Source: Podocnemis expansa
Taxonomy: Eukaryota; Chordata; Testudines; Podocnemididae
NCBI GenBank assembly: GCA_007922195.1
Contig: ML681990.1
Coordinates: 37,957,557-38,021,556, forward strand
Length of the DNA stretch: 64,000 nucleotides
Direction of reading: 5' to 3'
The notes under the pieces were generated by a model, which had not been told where the DNA came from, ran no database searches, and saw only the letters and a list, made by a program, of their open reading frames with translations. The position numbers and the translations under genes are program-made. Shown in pieces: positions 37,147 to 48,660 of the stretch. The stretch's first letter is position 1; every line of letters starts with the position of its first letter.

Positions 37147-37515
37147 CTACCTCTGCAGCCCATCACCACGGAAACTTTTCTGCCTTACCTCACAGATATA
37201 ATGGAGCACAGAACATTCATCAGTAGCAACAGGGAGATTGTTTCCATTGAAATCTAAACTAGTAAGCAGACTGAGACAGTGACCCTTTAAACATCCAAAG
37301 GGACATTCCTCCACCATTCTGTATTTGCTCAGCCTGTTGTTGAACTTCTTACTGCTGTCCAGATGGACAATGTACAGCTTCGTGAACCACTGGAGCAAGG
37401 GGTAAGCTGGGTCTCCCATGGCCACTCGTGTCATCTCAACATTATCAGTGGTCATTTTGTGACCTGGAAAGAAAATCCTTGATTGCAGCTTTCTGAACAG
37501 ATCTGGTGAGGACAC
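37147..37515 (-). pseudogene. HARBI1-like DDE transposase fragment
   Basis: A 122-codon frame on the minus strand. It contains 'MGDPAYPLLQWFTKLY', then 'RLSKYRMVEECPFGCLKGH' and 'SVLHYICE', which are the C-terminal blocks of the Harbinger (HARBI1/DDE_Tnp_4) transposase. Canonical residues have changed around the FGRLK block (here FGCLK). The N-terminal half with the first catalytic Asp residues is absent, because the element ends 112 bases later. Inactive. Confidence 0.75.
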
Positions 37516-39089
37516 ATTTCAACAGTGTGATGAGCAAGGTGTGAACGTGCCCAACTGTCTTAATTACTGGAGCAGCTGAATGTCGACTTAAATAAAGTCA
37601 ATTTAACTTTATAGTGTAGACATGTCCTAGGAGTTTGACTGTGAACTTAACAGTGAAAGGCCAAAAAGATGTTGAACTCAGAGAAGGAGGGTTTTTTAAA
37701 TATGTCTTCGCTTCTAGGGTTGACAACTTGGAAATCTAGACTTGAACATATTGTAATTTTGTATATGTTGCATACTGTAAAAGTACCTACAGAAACAGAA
37801 TCCCTGATCCTTTGTAAAACTTCAGAGGAACGTGTTGAAAGATGCAGCAATGTGAAATACTATATATAGGAAATGACCAGTGCAGCAAGAGCGTAATTTT
37901 AGGAATCATATGTAAACAGTACATAAGCCTTTTTGTGTGTCTAGAACTCAGGACTGCAGAGCTAGCCAGTAACTCATAGCTTTAGGATGCCACCTAGCAG
38001 CTGCCTTAACCTGTTCGTGCTCCGCTTCCCATGACCATCTGTGGACACAAACCATGGAACATTTCACCTCAAGAGTTTGACAGGCAGCAACCTTAAAGCT
38101 CCTGATTGACTCCCTGCACTACCTTAAACACAAAGGGCATCCAGGAAGAGTTCAAGTAAGGGCTTGGCTTTCTGGTAGCTATCATGCCCCTTCCTTCTCC
38201 TGAATTCCTGGCTTCCACCTTAGCTTGATTTGAACTTTGTCTCCTTACTTGGACCCTGAAATCTGACTAGGATTCTGATCCTTTGTATTGACCCTGACCT
38301 CGAAACTGACTATGAACTCTGCTGCTACACCCACATTTTCCCCTGCCCTGATGTTTAGTGCTCACTTTCCTTGTTGGTAGCCTGCCACTGTAATCAGACT
38401 GCAGAAGGGGTAGTGAAATACACTATTGCACAGATCTACATATCCTTCTGCTTCTGTGGGGACTACATGAATCCCAATGAAGGCTGCTCTAGCCATTTGC
38501 CTTGAGTAGCCTCCATGTAGTGGCTGAGCAGCTGATCTCTGTCTCATCAGAATGGGATGAGGATTCTAGATCCTTATTTCCCCATGCATCTGCCCATCAA
38601 ATAGCGTTCTGGACTGAGTCATATCAACTGTGTACAGGACACTGCTATCATTGAAAACAATGACAAAACACTCAGTTTCAAAGGGGTCTGACTGGTCCAT
38701 TAGGGTTAATACTGACTTTATGGTGTAATAATTAATTGATGCAGAAAAGAGGTATCAGAATTCTGTTTTACTGAGCGATTGATACTTGATTTATAGAAAT
38801 GCTAAAAGGGGTACATGCCCATATGCTTGTGCTGTCTTTGTCATAACTTAAAAATATATACTAAGTGTGGCAATCTAAGAGAACCCAACCACAAGTCCAT
38901 CTTCCCTCAGGCACTGCCCTACCCTGATAACTACATTTCCATGCACACCCCTGTTTTCAAAGAATGGGAAAAAAGATCAGTCATCCCTGATGGTCCTCTG
39001 ATTCAGACTATTTCAAACCAAGAAGGGAACTGAATTTCAAGTTCTTAGAGCCTTCAGCATATGCCCTGCCAGCAGGCCTTCAACAATTG

Positions 39090-39640
39090 CTGTGTATCAA
39101 ACCATGCTCAGTGTGATATTGTCTGGGTTAGGGGAGACAATTTGTAATATTATTGAATCAATATTGCAAAATGATAATAATTTATCAATGATATGCCAGT
39201 TCAGAAACTATGGGAAATGTTATAGATTGCTAAATGCAGTAATATTGTTTCTGTGTATGTATTGTCTTTGTTCTGTAAGTAATGAATGTGTGATGTTTGT
39301 CTGTATCCAAACACTTGTGCTGTGCTACTGGGTTATACCCCCAGGCAGATGTGTCAGAATTGATGACTCATCAAGGGCCAACACCTTTACAATGAGCCCA
39401 GGGAGAGAAGCCAGGATAGCACGGAGTCATCAGGACATGTAGGGACAGGCCTGGGGACAGGCCTGTGGTCAAGGAGACTGAAAGTACAATTTCCTGCCCA
39501 TGTGCTGTGAATTTGTGTTTGAAACGAGTCACATGACACACCAGGAACTGTAAAATGTTGTTTCACCATTTGTATCCTGTCTTTATTCCTGTTTACTCCC
39601 TACCTCTGAATAAACTCATCTACAAGCTGCGAAACAAAAG
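39090..39640. repeat. Unidentified block, possibly LTR-like
   Basis: It ends with TCTGAATAAACTCATCTAC and has a purine-rich middle with a local duplication (GGGACAGGCCTGGGGACAGGCC, about 39441-39462). This could be a solo LTR of a retroelement, but no TG...CA ends with a target duplication were confirmed. Confidence 0.2.
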
Positions 39641-39812
39641 ACAGAAACCCATCCAGGTATTCCAGAGGCACTGTAAACCTTCAAACTCCACAATCTTGCT
39701 GAGAATCTGATATATATGAGCTTTAATGCCATGTGTGTGTATTTGATTGCTTTCACCATTTGACATCTCCCTTCTTATTTGTTTCTTTCTAAAGGATTGG
39801 CTTATAGGATAG

Positions 39813-40152
39813 CAGGCTGCGTCACTGGCGCTGGGCACACTGGGGCACATGCCCTGAACCCCAGTGCCAGTGGCCACAGCAGCCCCATCCCCAGCCTGGG
39901 ATCTGGGGCCTGGCCACTGGCAGCCGCAGCGGCCGCCTCCCCTGCCGGGGATCCAGGGCCTGGCTAGCCACAGCTGCGGTGGCCCCCTCCCCTGCCAGGG
40001 ATGCGGGGCCTAGCCGCCCGCAGCGGCGCGGCAGTGCCCAGCCCTGTCCCAAGCCAAGGGGCGGTGTCTGTATGCTGGGGATGGGGCCTGTGGGTCGGGG
40101 GCGGGGCCTGGGCCCATACCCCGGGTCCCTCCCTCAGCCAGCAACGCTACTG
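39813..40152 (+). mobile_element. GC-rich hAT MITE family, copy 3
   Basis: The ends CAGGCTGCGTCACTGG and CCAGCAACGCTACTG are inverted. The flanks TAGGATAG (39805-39812) and CAGGATAG (40153-40160) match at 7 of 8 bases. It shares 'CTGGGGCACATGCCCTGAAC' with copy 4. Confidence 0.8.
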
Positions 40153-40810
40153 CAGGATAGTACTCTGAGTAAGATTCAAACTTATATTGATCTGGCAATG
40201 TGGCTGACCTTTTGGGGATGAAGAGAATGTTTTTTGTAAAAAGGAATAGAGTTTTAATAACTTATCTCTTAATTGAATCTAGTTACTAGTTGGGTCCAGA
40301 GATTGAAATGCAATAAAGAAGGCTGTGTGTTTCTTTTTGGGGGCTTCTTAATAACCAATGGGAGGAATCAGAAGTACTATTTGTAGCTAATTGGGGAATC
40401 TAACTGCAGTGTTAGCCACTAGTTTGAGGGAATCTGTTCTCCTTTTTGCAGCCTACTTTGACCTTGGTATTTTCAGGTCAACTGCCTTAGGCAGGCACAG
40501 GTCACACTCAATATTCCTGATAATATATATTGCAATAAATACATTAATTAAAATAAATTGCTAATTTTTTAAATGATAGTTTTAGCTTACAGATCCTCCA
40601 TTGCTTTGTGCATATGTAAGTGCATTTATACAAGGCACAGTTGTAATGTAACAAAACAATGACATGGGTTGTTAGTTTACTGTCAGAAAAGTAGCAAGTG
40701 ATAAAAAAGTAAATATTTTTACTATCATTCTGTAATTATCTTAACAGTGTTATGAAATTACAGATATAATAACCCCCAGCAGCTGTGAGCCAATTGACTA
40801 TTTTGGTGTA

Positions 40811-42068
40811 CCATATATCATCACGTATAAGCCAAAAATTTTGTGCCTGAAAATTGGCTTCAAAACAGGCTCTCGGCTTCTACTCAAGAGAATATGGTAG
40901 ACAGCCCATCCCAGGAGTTTCCCAGACTATGCGACAGGCTGGAGCCCCAGTGATGCCAGGCGGCCATCTTGGGCAGTCGGCTGGGGCTGGAGTGAAGAGG
41001 GGACCCCAGTGTCTGAAGCAGCCACGTAAGTGGGCCCGGGGTGGCGGTCAGCCTGGACATTGAAGGGGGGGATTCAGGGAGGCCAGGGAAGGGGTGGCAG
41101 GGCTCGGACATTTGGGGGGGGGGTCGGGGAGTCCGAGAAAGCGGCAGGAGGACCCAGGGTTTTTGGGGAGCCCAGGGAAGCAGCGACAGGGACCGGGGAT
41201 TGGGGGGGCGCCTGACAGGCGGGAAAGAGCGGCAGCAAGCTTTGGGGGGTGACAGGGAAAGGGTGTTGGGGAACAGGGGAGCAACAGCAGGGAACTGAGA
41301 AGGAAGTAGGGAGGCGGCAGTGAAGAGCCAGGGGGCAGCAGGAAGAACAGGGGGCAGCAGTGGGGAAGAGGCAGAGCAGGGGGCAGCAGTGAGGAAAGGG
41401 CAGAGCAGGGGGGGCAGCAGTGGGGAAGTGGCAGAGTAGGGGGGGCAGCACGTAGCAGTGAGGGAAGGGTGGAGTAGGGGGTGGCAGTGAGGAGGGGGCA
41501 GTAGGAGGAGCAGGGGGCAACAGCAAGAAACTGAAGTGAGCAGGGGGGTAGCAGTGAGGAAAGGGCAGAGTAGGGGGCGGCAGGGGTGATGGCAGTGAGG
41601 AAAGGGCAGAGCAGGTGGGAGCAAGGGGGCAACAGTGAGGAAAGGGCACAGCAAGGGACAAAAGTGAGGTAAATAAGTGAGCAGGGGGCAGCAAGGGTGA
41701 CAGCAGTGAGGAAAGGGCAGAGCAGGTGGGAGCAGGGGGGCAACAGTGAGGAAAGGACGGCACAGGGGGCAGCAGCAGGAAACTGAGAAGTGAGCAGGGG
41801 TGTAGCAGTGAGGAAAGGGCAGAGCAGGGGGCAGCAGGGGTGAGGAATGGACAGCGAGGGGGCAAGGGAAAAGCAGCAGCAGAGATTTTGGGGTAGGGAA
41901 GCTGTCAGAAACTCCAGAGGAAGCCAGCAGCAGTGGGTGGGGGGCTAGGGGCCAAGACCAAAAGGGGACTGCAGCTTATACCTGGCTCACCAATTTTAGC
42001 TTCTTTTTTGGGCTCAGAACTGGGGGGTCGGCTTGTGCCCGGATCGGCTTATACCCGATTATATGCGG
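40811..42068. mobile_element. Tc1/mariner-type MITE with internal purine-rich array
   Basis: The inverted ends CCATATATCATCACGTATAA and TTATACCCGATTATATGCGG lie between TA dinucleotides (40809-40810 and 42069-42070), the Tc1/mariner signature. Conserved ends continue as GGCTTCAAAACAGG and TCGGCTTGTGCCCGG. The middle is a G- and A-rich array (41280-41860). No transposase remains. Confidence 0.75.
41280..41860 (+). repeat. Purine-rich degenerate minisatellite inside the MITE
   Basis: The unit GCAGCAGTGAGGAAAGGGCA followed by GAGCAGGGGG recurs about a dozen times with indels, with periods of roughly 30-45 bases. It creates long minus-strand frames (up to 263 codons) of Leu/Pro/Ser-rich low complexity. 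Confidence 0.8.
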
Positions 42069-43654
42069 TAGTCTGCAAAAAAATTTTAAGTGCAATTTTA
42101 AAATAGCAGTAAGTCAGAAAGTGTTGATGTTACCTAATGTTACCACATCATTGCCTTAACATTTCCCACTATCAGTATGCATAATTTTAATTGAGAGAAT
42201 CAACACATCCTTCATGTTAACGTCATTATTCTAGTATTCCACTTACATTGGACACGCTGTGCTCTTTTTCAATTGTATATTATTCTGTGAAGCTATTTTT
42301 TTTACTGAAATTTTCCTCATCTCAGAGTCACTTGTTTCTTTTCAGCTGTTACAAAATGGATTCAGACAGCTTTAAAAATGGAGAAAAACATGTTTTATTT
42401 TTGTTTGCAACTTTATTTTTTAGTCCACTTAGATCTCAGAATGAGGTTGTAGAAACCTGAACTTGGCAGAGACATATGCCTTTTGTGTATGTGTTTCTGT
42501 GTGTTCATGTGTGTGTTTAATGAAAATGCTTTTTTCTTTATGTGAGTTATAAGGTTTTAAAAGCATACTTGGCACATGAGCTTGTTCCCATTATACACAG
42601 TAACAGGATTTTACCAAACCTGCCTACATGCCAATGGCACTGTGCATTCATATGGTTGTGATTCGGGTGAAAATTCTCATTCAGTGTATGATTGTGCAGG
42701 CATATTTAGGAAAGTTGAGTAGCACTGTTTTTAATGTAAAGGTGCCTGAAGATCATGATTTGTGAAGATATTTATGCAATGAGACAAGGTTCCTTTTGGA
42801 GCTCTCCTTCTTTCTGCTGCACTCCAAAGAATCCCTGTCTCATTCCATACAACATGGAAAGGTGGCTCTTAAATAAAATGAGGATCATAAACTTGCTACG
42901 TTCAGTTCACAGAACAGGGCACTTGATGAAATGTTCCTCCACACGGAGGCTCTTCTTGCATTGCATAAGACGTACAATAAATAGGACAAGATCTCCTCAG
43001 AATGTGCATAATATACAGTACAGAGTGTTCTTCTGCGGTCTAGGAAATAAGAACACAGGATAGAATATCTGCTTAACTGCTTTTGTTTCAAATGTTAACA
43101 GTTGAAAGTGAGTCCACCTATCAAGACATCTAAATACAGACATGAACATGATTTTAAGAATCTTGGCCTAAATATTGAACAGCAGCATCATTCACTAAAG
43201 ACTGTTCAGCCCACACAGTGAATCAAGCAGCGATCCTATGGGTAAAATAGTGTGTCTCCTTGTTGTTAAAGACTGGATCAAAATGCATACATATAGGTGA
43301 CCAGAGTTAAGATTTCACAGACAATATTAACTTCTGTTATATTCCAATTTAGAGTGCTGTATTATGTATTCTTAAAATATGTATTTAAATTAAGAAGCTC
43401 ACTGGTGCCCCCCATCAGCTTTCCTGAGTTTTAGGAAGAGTTAGATGAGATGATTACAATGATAGCATCGTTCGTTGGATTCCCAAATGCAAATCTATAA
43501 CAGCAGACTCTTCAGTCCCAAATGAACCAATGCAGCTTCAGTGAGGACTGGTGACCCTACAAAGGACAGTATGGTTGAGAGTGCCTCATATAGCCACCAT
43601 AAAGTTTGTGGGTGTTCAGGAGTGAATCCAAATGATCTTCCTGGAGGGTGACTG

Positions 43655-44334
43655 GAGGTTGATGACTGGAAAAGAGTAAATACAGTACCCATCTATAAAA
43701 AGGTCAATAAGGATAACGCAGGAAATTACAGACCAGTCAGTTTAACTTCTGTACCAGGAAAAATTATGGAACAAATAATTAAAGAATCCATTAGCAAACA
43801 TCTAGAAGAGAATAAGGTGTTAAGTGATAGTCAGCATGGATGTATCAAGAACAAATCATGTCAAACCATTCTGATAGCTTTCTATGATGGGGTAACAAGC
43901 CTTGAGGATAGAGGGGAAGCACATGTAAACCCACCCAGATTGATATCATCAGCAAACTTTATGAGTGTACTCTCTATGCCAACATCTAAATCCTTGATGA
44001 GATATTGAACAAAACTAGACCCAAAACCAATCCCTGTGGTACCCTACTCAATATTGCCTTCCAGCATGACTGAACCATTGATAACTACTCTCTGGGAGCA
44101 GTTACCCAACCAGTTTTTCTCCCCTCTTGTAGTAGGTCCATCCATTCTGGGATGTATTAACAGGAGTATTGTAAGAAAGAGACGAGAAGTAATTCTTCCA
44201 CTCTACTCAGCCCTGTTAGGCCTCAACTGGAGTATTGTGTCTAGTTCTGGGTGCCTCATTTCAAGAAAGATGTGGACATATTGGGAGAAAGTCCACAAAA
44301 GAGCAACAAGAATTAAGCCTGGAACATTTGACTT
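43655..44334 (+). mobile_element. CR1 LINE, 5' part of a split copy, with an inverted middle
   Basis: Sense CR1 RT sequence runs from about 43660 (ACTGGAAAAGAGTAAATACA) to about 43925. Positions about 43925-44160 read antisense (GAGTGTACTCTCTATGCC, GATAACTACTCTCTGGGAG). Sense resumes at about 44160 (GAAGTAATTCTTCCACTCTA) and stops at 44334. The reading continues after the DIRS element at 50159. Confidence 0.8.
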
Positions 44335-44510
44335 CTTCTTCAAGTGATTGCTCATGTCATTCCAACTCAGGTGTACGCACGCCGTGTGCACAGTTTGCCA
44401 GAGAGTCTTCCCTAGCCTACCCGCAGGGTCGGCAGAGACCGCTAGAGGGTGCTCCGCGGCTGCCCTATATATCCCTGCCAACCCTAGCCTCCTCAGTTCC
44501 TTCTTACCAC
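44335..44510 (+). repeat. DIRS left inverted terminal repeat
   Basis: It begins CTTCTTCAAGTGATTGCTCA and contains GTCGGCAGAGACCGCTAGAG and CTAGCCTCCTCAGTTCCTTC. Both reappear inverted in 49990-50158. A short segment near 44397-44412 is not matched in the right repeat. Confidence 0.85.
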
Positions 44511-44639
44511 CCTGATGGTCACTGGATCTTCAGCTTGCTAGTTCTTCCCTGTGCTTCTCTTGTTCAGTTTGTAGTTGGTGGTTAGTTAAGATAAGTTTGG
44601 GCTGTTAAGGGTGCCTTTGACGCCCAGGCCGAAAGGCCA

Positions 44640-46864
44640 GGGCATGCCCGGCTTTAAAACCTGTTTGGACTGTAAAAAAATGCATGCCTAAGGACTACCC
44701 ACATGCCAGTTGTTTGAGGTGATTGGGTGAGTCCCACTTGAGTGCCAAGTGCTGCATGTGTAAAAGTTTTAAGCCCCGGACTTAGAAAGATCAGGAGCAG
44801 AAAATTAGGCTCCTGATGATGGAGGAAGCCCTCCGCCCTACGGACACGGGACTGTTGAGTTCAGGCAGGCCAGCATCGATGCAGAGCACCCCAGCACTGT
44901 GGAGAGCTAAGGACTCCAACAGAGAGCATCAGCACCGCTCCAACTCACCGGCACCAAAGAGGAAAGCGCAGGAAGAGGAGCCCTCCACACCACCTAAGTC
45001 TAAAAGTGGGTCCAAAGTGTGACCCAAGGTGGGCCACTCAACCCTGACTCTGAGCCGCTCGGCACTGTTGACTCTGGCCCCGGGAAGGGGTCTGTCGAGT
45101 CCGGTGTCGGTACGGTGTCTCACCCAGGGGATCTTGGAGGAGGATCTTCAGTTGCCCTCCACCCCTGAGACCTTTGAGGCTGCCTTGGAATTAATAGAGC
45201 AGACAGCTCAGATCAGCACCAAGTCAGCATTGGCACCACAGGGGGTTCCCATACCGGGCACCAGGGGCAAGCCCACTCCTCTAAGGCCTCCATCCCCACA
45301 GCGCAAATCATCGGCAGCATCGTCACCGTAAGTTCAGAGGCCCAGGTCGCGTTCTCTGGTGCGATGGTCTTCGCTATCAGCAACACCTCGGTACCGTTCC
45401 CTGGTACCGCCTCAACTAGTGGCAGCCGCCGGTGCCCCAGCCTTCTGTTCTCCACAGCGCCAGGACCGCTCCCCGCCCAATACCGTTCGCCAATGGGTGC
45501 CAGACCACCGTGGTCTCCATGCAGCAAATGCCTTTCTGGTTCTGAGGAAGGTTCAGTTTCATCAAGCCAGAGTAGAAGTAGCCGGCCAATCCAGTCTAGC
45601 CACCCGTCTCGGCACCAGTGGGAGGCCTGGAATGTGCTACCTCAGTAGCCCGTTTGGACCCCTTGGGCATTTCATCAAGCCCAGGGCTCGATATCAAGCT
45701 ACTCTCAGTTTGAGCCGCAGACTGCCCCCATCTCATACGGCTAGTGCCCTACCAGATATGGCCCGGGAGTCTGACCTGGACTCCCTGCACGAGACGGATC
45801 AGCCCCCCAAAGAAGGTTCATCAGCTCCTGCTCCCCTGGAGGTCCAGGAAGAATCCTCCTCCTCACCCCCAGACAAGGCCGTTGGGAGAGCAACCCCAGC
45901 ATCCACGCTGGATGACAGTAGAGCCCATCAGGAGCTTCTGAGGATGGTGGCCTGTAATTTGGGCCTCCAAAAAGAAAAGCTGGGGGAGGAAACTGATCCC
46001 ATGATGGCCATTCTGACCCCAGAAGGCCCTTCTCAGGTGGCCCTCCCCCTCATAAAAACCATTTGGGACACTACGAAGGCCCTCTAGAACATGCCAGCCT
46101 CCATCCTGCCAACAGGCAAAAGGATGGAGCAGAAGTACTTTGTCCCAGCTAAGGGCCATGAGCATTTCTATACACACCCAGAACCTGCGTCCCTAGTGGT
46201 GGCAGCGGATAATGACAGGGGGCGCCAAGGTGACCCGGGGCCCACTCTGAAATCTAAAGACACAAAAAAGATCAACTTGTTTGGAAGAAAAGTTTATTCG
46301 ACCGGGGCTTTACAGCTTTGAATCGCTAACCAACAGGCAATTCTTAGCCGTTACGCCTTCAATTCCTGGGTGGCAATGGAAAAATTTATGATCACTCTCC
46401 CTCAAGACTCTAAGGTAGAGCTCTTGGCCATGATCAAGGAAGGCAAAGTGGTCTCGAGAGCTTTGCTGCAGTCGGCCCTGCACACCGCAGATGCCGCCAC
46501 TAGGGCCATGGCATCAGGGGTAATGATGAGGCGGAGTTCGTGGCTCCAGGCATCTGGTCTTCCGCATGAGGTGTAGATGATGATCCAGGATCTCCCCTTT
46601 GAAGGCCAGGACCTATTTGTGGAACAGACAGATGCCAAGTTACAGACTCTGAAAGATTCCAGAGCTGTGCTAAAATCTTTGGGGCTACATACTCCAGCAT
46701 CGCAGTGTTGCCCATTCCACCCGCAGCCCTCTCTAAGGCCCTTTAACCAGAGATCTGATTTTTCCCGTAGGGGAAACCGAAACAGGCACCAGTCGGGCCA
46801 CCATTCTGCTGGTCGCTTTAAAGGCATTTCACGTGCTCACCAGAGCTCGAGGAAGGGCTTTTGA
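44640..46864 (+). pseudogene. DIRS gag-like region (ORF1), broken
   Basis: The region is split over several frames (for example 45359-46087, 46091-46321, 46370-46576 and 46577-46864). In the order expected for DIRS ORF1, pieces such as 'AHQELLRMVACNLGLQ', 'EGPSQVALPLIKTIW', 'KKINLFGRKVYSTGALQL' and 'RRSSWLQASGLPHEV' are visible. The product is thought to be the nucleic-acid-binding structural protein. An upstream cysteine-containing stretch (about 44650-44780) is full of stops. Confidence 0.75.
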
Positions 46865-47829
46865 GGGTGTGCTCGAGGACAGCATACCAGACTTACATGT
46901 GATCCACCCTCTCCCTCCCTTTGGAGACAGACTGTCCCACTTTTACTGGGCATGGGCTGGCATTACATCAGTCCAGTGGGTCCTATGGATGGTAAAATGG
47001 GGATACTCACTCCAGTTCTCCTCCACCCTGCCTTCTCGCCCTCCCCGGCCTCTCCTGTCCCTTTTCAGGGACCCCTCTCACGAACACCTCCTACAGGCGG
47101 AGGTGGACTCACTTCTAGCTCAAGGGGCAGGTTCTGGAAGACAGAAGGGGGAAGGGATTCTATTTCTGGTATTTCCTTATTCGCAAAGCGAAGGGAGGCC
47201 TCCGCCCGATTTTAGATCTTCGGGACCTGAACAGATTTCTTCACAGGGTGAAATTCCGCATGGTGTCCCTTACTTCTATTATCCCCTCTTTGGATCGAGG
47301 CAACTGGTACACTGCCCTTGATTTGCGAGACACTTACTTTCATATCGCCATCCTCCCTTGCCACAGACGTTTTCTTTGTTTTATAGTTGGCAGCTGCCAC
47401 TATCAATTTACAGTACTGCCTTTCGGTTGTGTGGTGGCACCTCGTGTGTTTACAAAATGGCTGGCCGTAGTGGTCGCCTTCCTTCAGAGGCGAAGGATCT
47501 GGGTTTTTCCATATCTAGACAACTGGTTGGTCAAGGGAAGGTCCAGGCAGGAGGTGCAGACTCAGTTGCGCTTCATAAGGAGCACCTTCAACAGTCTCAG
47601 TCTCTTGATCAACAAAATAAAATCCACACTGGTCCCCTCACAGCATATTGTTTTTATAGGGGCACTCCTAGACTCACGGTCAGCAAGGGCCTTCCTTCCC
47701 GAAGAGCATTTTCATGCGATACGCTCTATGGTGCAGGACCTCTGCGACCACCCCCTAACCACAGTCAGGAGGTGTCTGCAGCTATTAGGGCACATGGCAG
47801 TGTGCACCTACATGTTGGACCTCGTTTGA
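46865..47829 (+). pseudogene. DIRS reverse transcriptase domain, damaged
   Basis: The frame changes near 47130-47150. After it, an open stretch to 47829 carries 'ALDLRDTYFH' (motif A, catalytic Asp), 'LPFGCVVAPRVFTK' (motif B) and 'FPYLDNWLV' (motif C). In motif C the second catalytic Asp is replaced by Asn, which should abolish polymerase activity. The thumb-like 'RRCLQLLGHMA' block follows. The order and spacing are those of DIRS RT. Confidence 0.88.
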
Positions 47830-47917
47830 CTATGCCTGCACCAGCTTCAGGTTTGGCTGGTGCCAGTTTACCGTCCAAGGAAAGATTCTCTAGTGACGCT
47901 GGTGTCAGTTCCGCGGG

Positions 47918-48424
47918 ATGTCCAAAACTCCCTGTCCTGGTGAATGCAGAATGCCAACATGTGCACAGGCCGCCCGTTCCAGGAGCCCGGAGCCTTCAGC
48001 AACCCTCGTCACGGATGCATCGAATGTGGGATGGGGCGCCCACCTGGGGGACGTTCGGATGCAGGGCTGTTGGTCAGAGAGCGAGAGCCTGATGCACATC
48101 AACGTGAAAGAGCTCAGGGCTGTGCGCCTGGCATGTATGGCGTTCAGGGACAGGCCGTCCTCCCAGATGGTGCAGGTGCAAACAGACAATACCACAGCAA
48201 TGTATTATATCATCAAACGGGGGGGTGCTTGCTCCTCTCCCCTTTGTCGGGAAGCTGTGGCGCTGTGGGATTTTTGCATCCAGCACTCCATCCGTCTGAT
48301 AGCATCCTTTCTCCCTGGAACCCAGAATACTCTGGCGGACGACCTCAGCAGGCACTTCCTGTCGCACGAGTGGTCCCTGCGGGACGATGTCACACATACC
48401 GACAGTAGGGTTATCCCCAAATAG
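47918..48424 (+). pseudogene. DIRS RNase H domain, residues intact
   Basis: An open frame of 168 codons with all four acidic positions: 'VTDASNVGWGAHL', 'HINVKELRAV', 'QTDNTTAMYY' and 'LADDLSR'. It degrades the RNA strand of the RNA-DNA hybrid during replication. It lies in a different frame from the upstream RT part, so the polyprotein is broken. Confidence 0.85.
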
Positions 48425-48660
48425 ACTTGTGTGCGTCAGACATCAACAAGAAATGTGACAGGTTTTGCCCCTTCCAGAACCACAGTCTGGGATCACTGTC
48501 TGACGCATTTCTGATTCCCTGGACATTCCAGCTCCATTACACCTTTCCAACGACTCCCCTTATTCATTGGGTTCTTCTCAAGGCGAAGCGGGACAGAGCA
48601 TGTCTGATCCTGGTGGCCCTGGAGTGACCACGTCAACACTGGTTTTCTCTTCTTCTAGGT
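48425..48660 (+). pseudogene. DIRS methyltransferase-like segment
   Basis: The short frame 48427-48627 holds 'NKKCDRFCPFQN', 'LSDAFLIPW' and 'PLIHWVLLKAKRDRACLILVAL'. This resembles the DAM-like conserved block between RNase H and recombinase in vertebrate DIRS elements. The function in these elements is unknown. Confidence 0.5.

Larger units (their letters stand above)
34620..37627. mobile_element. PIF/Harbinger DNA transposon, internally deleted
   Basis: The ends GGCCTGGTCTGTGCTA and TAGTGTAGACATGTCC are imperfect inverted repeats flanked by TAT/TAG. The element carries two divergent gene remnants: a SANT/Myb-like part on the plus strand and a HARBI1-like transposase fragment on the minus strand. 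It is about 3 kb, with most of the transposase missing. A SINE-like insertion sits at about 36120-36240. Confidence 0.75.

Noticed and set aside
40884..41865. Long minus-strand open frames (231-263 codons) rich in Leu, Pro and Ser
   Set aside because: They follow a purine-rich tandem array inside a MITE, three overlapping frames are open at once, and no domain or splice pattern is present.
45029..45648. Extra overlapping frames in the DIRS gag region, considered as a separate gene
   Set aside because: Their content is the same decayed ORF1 read in other frames.
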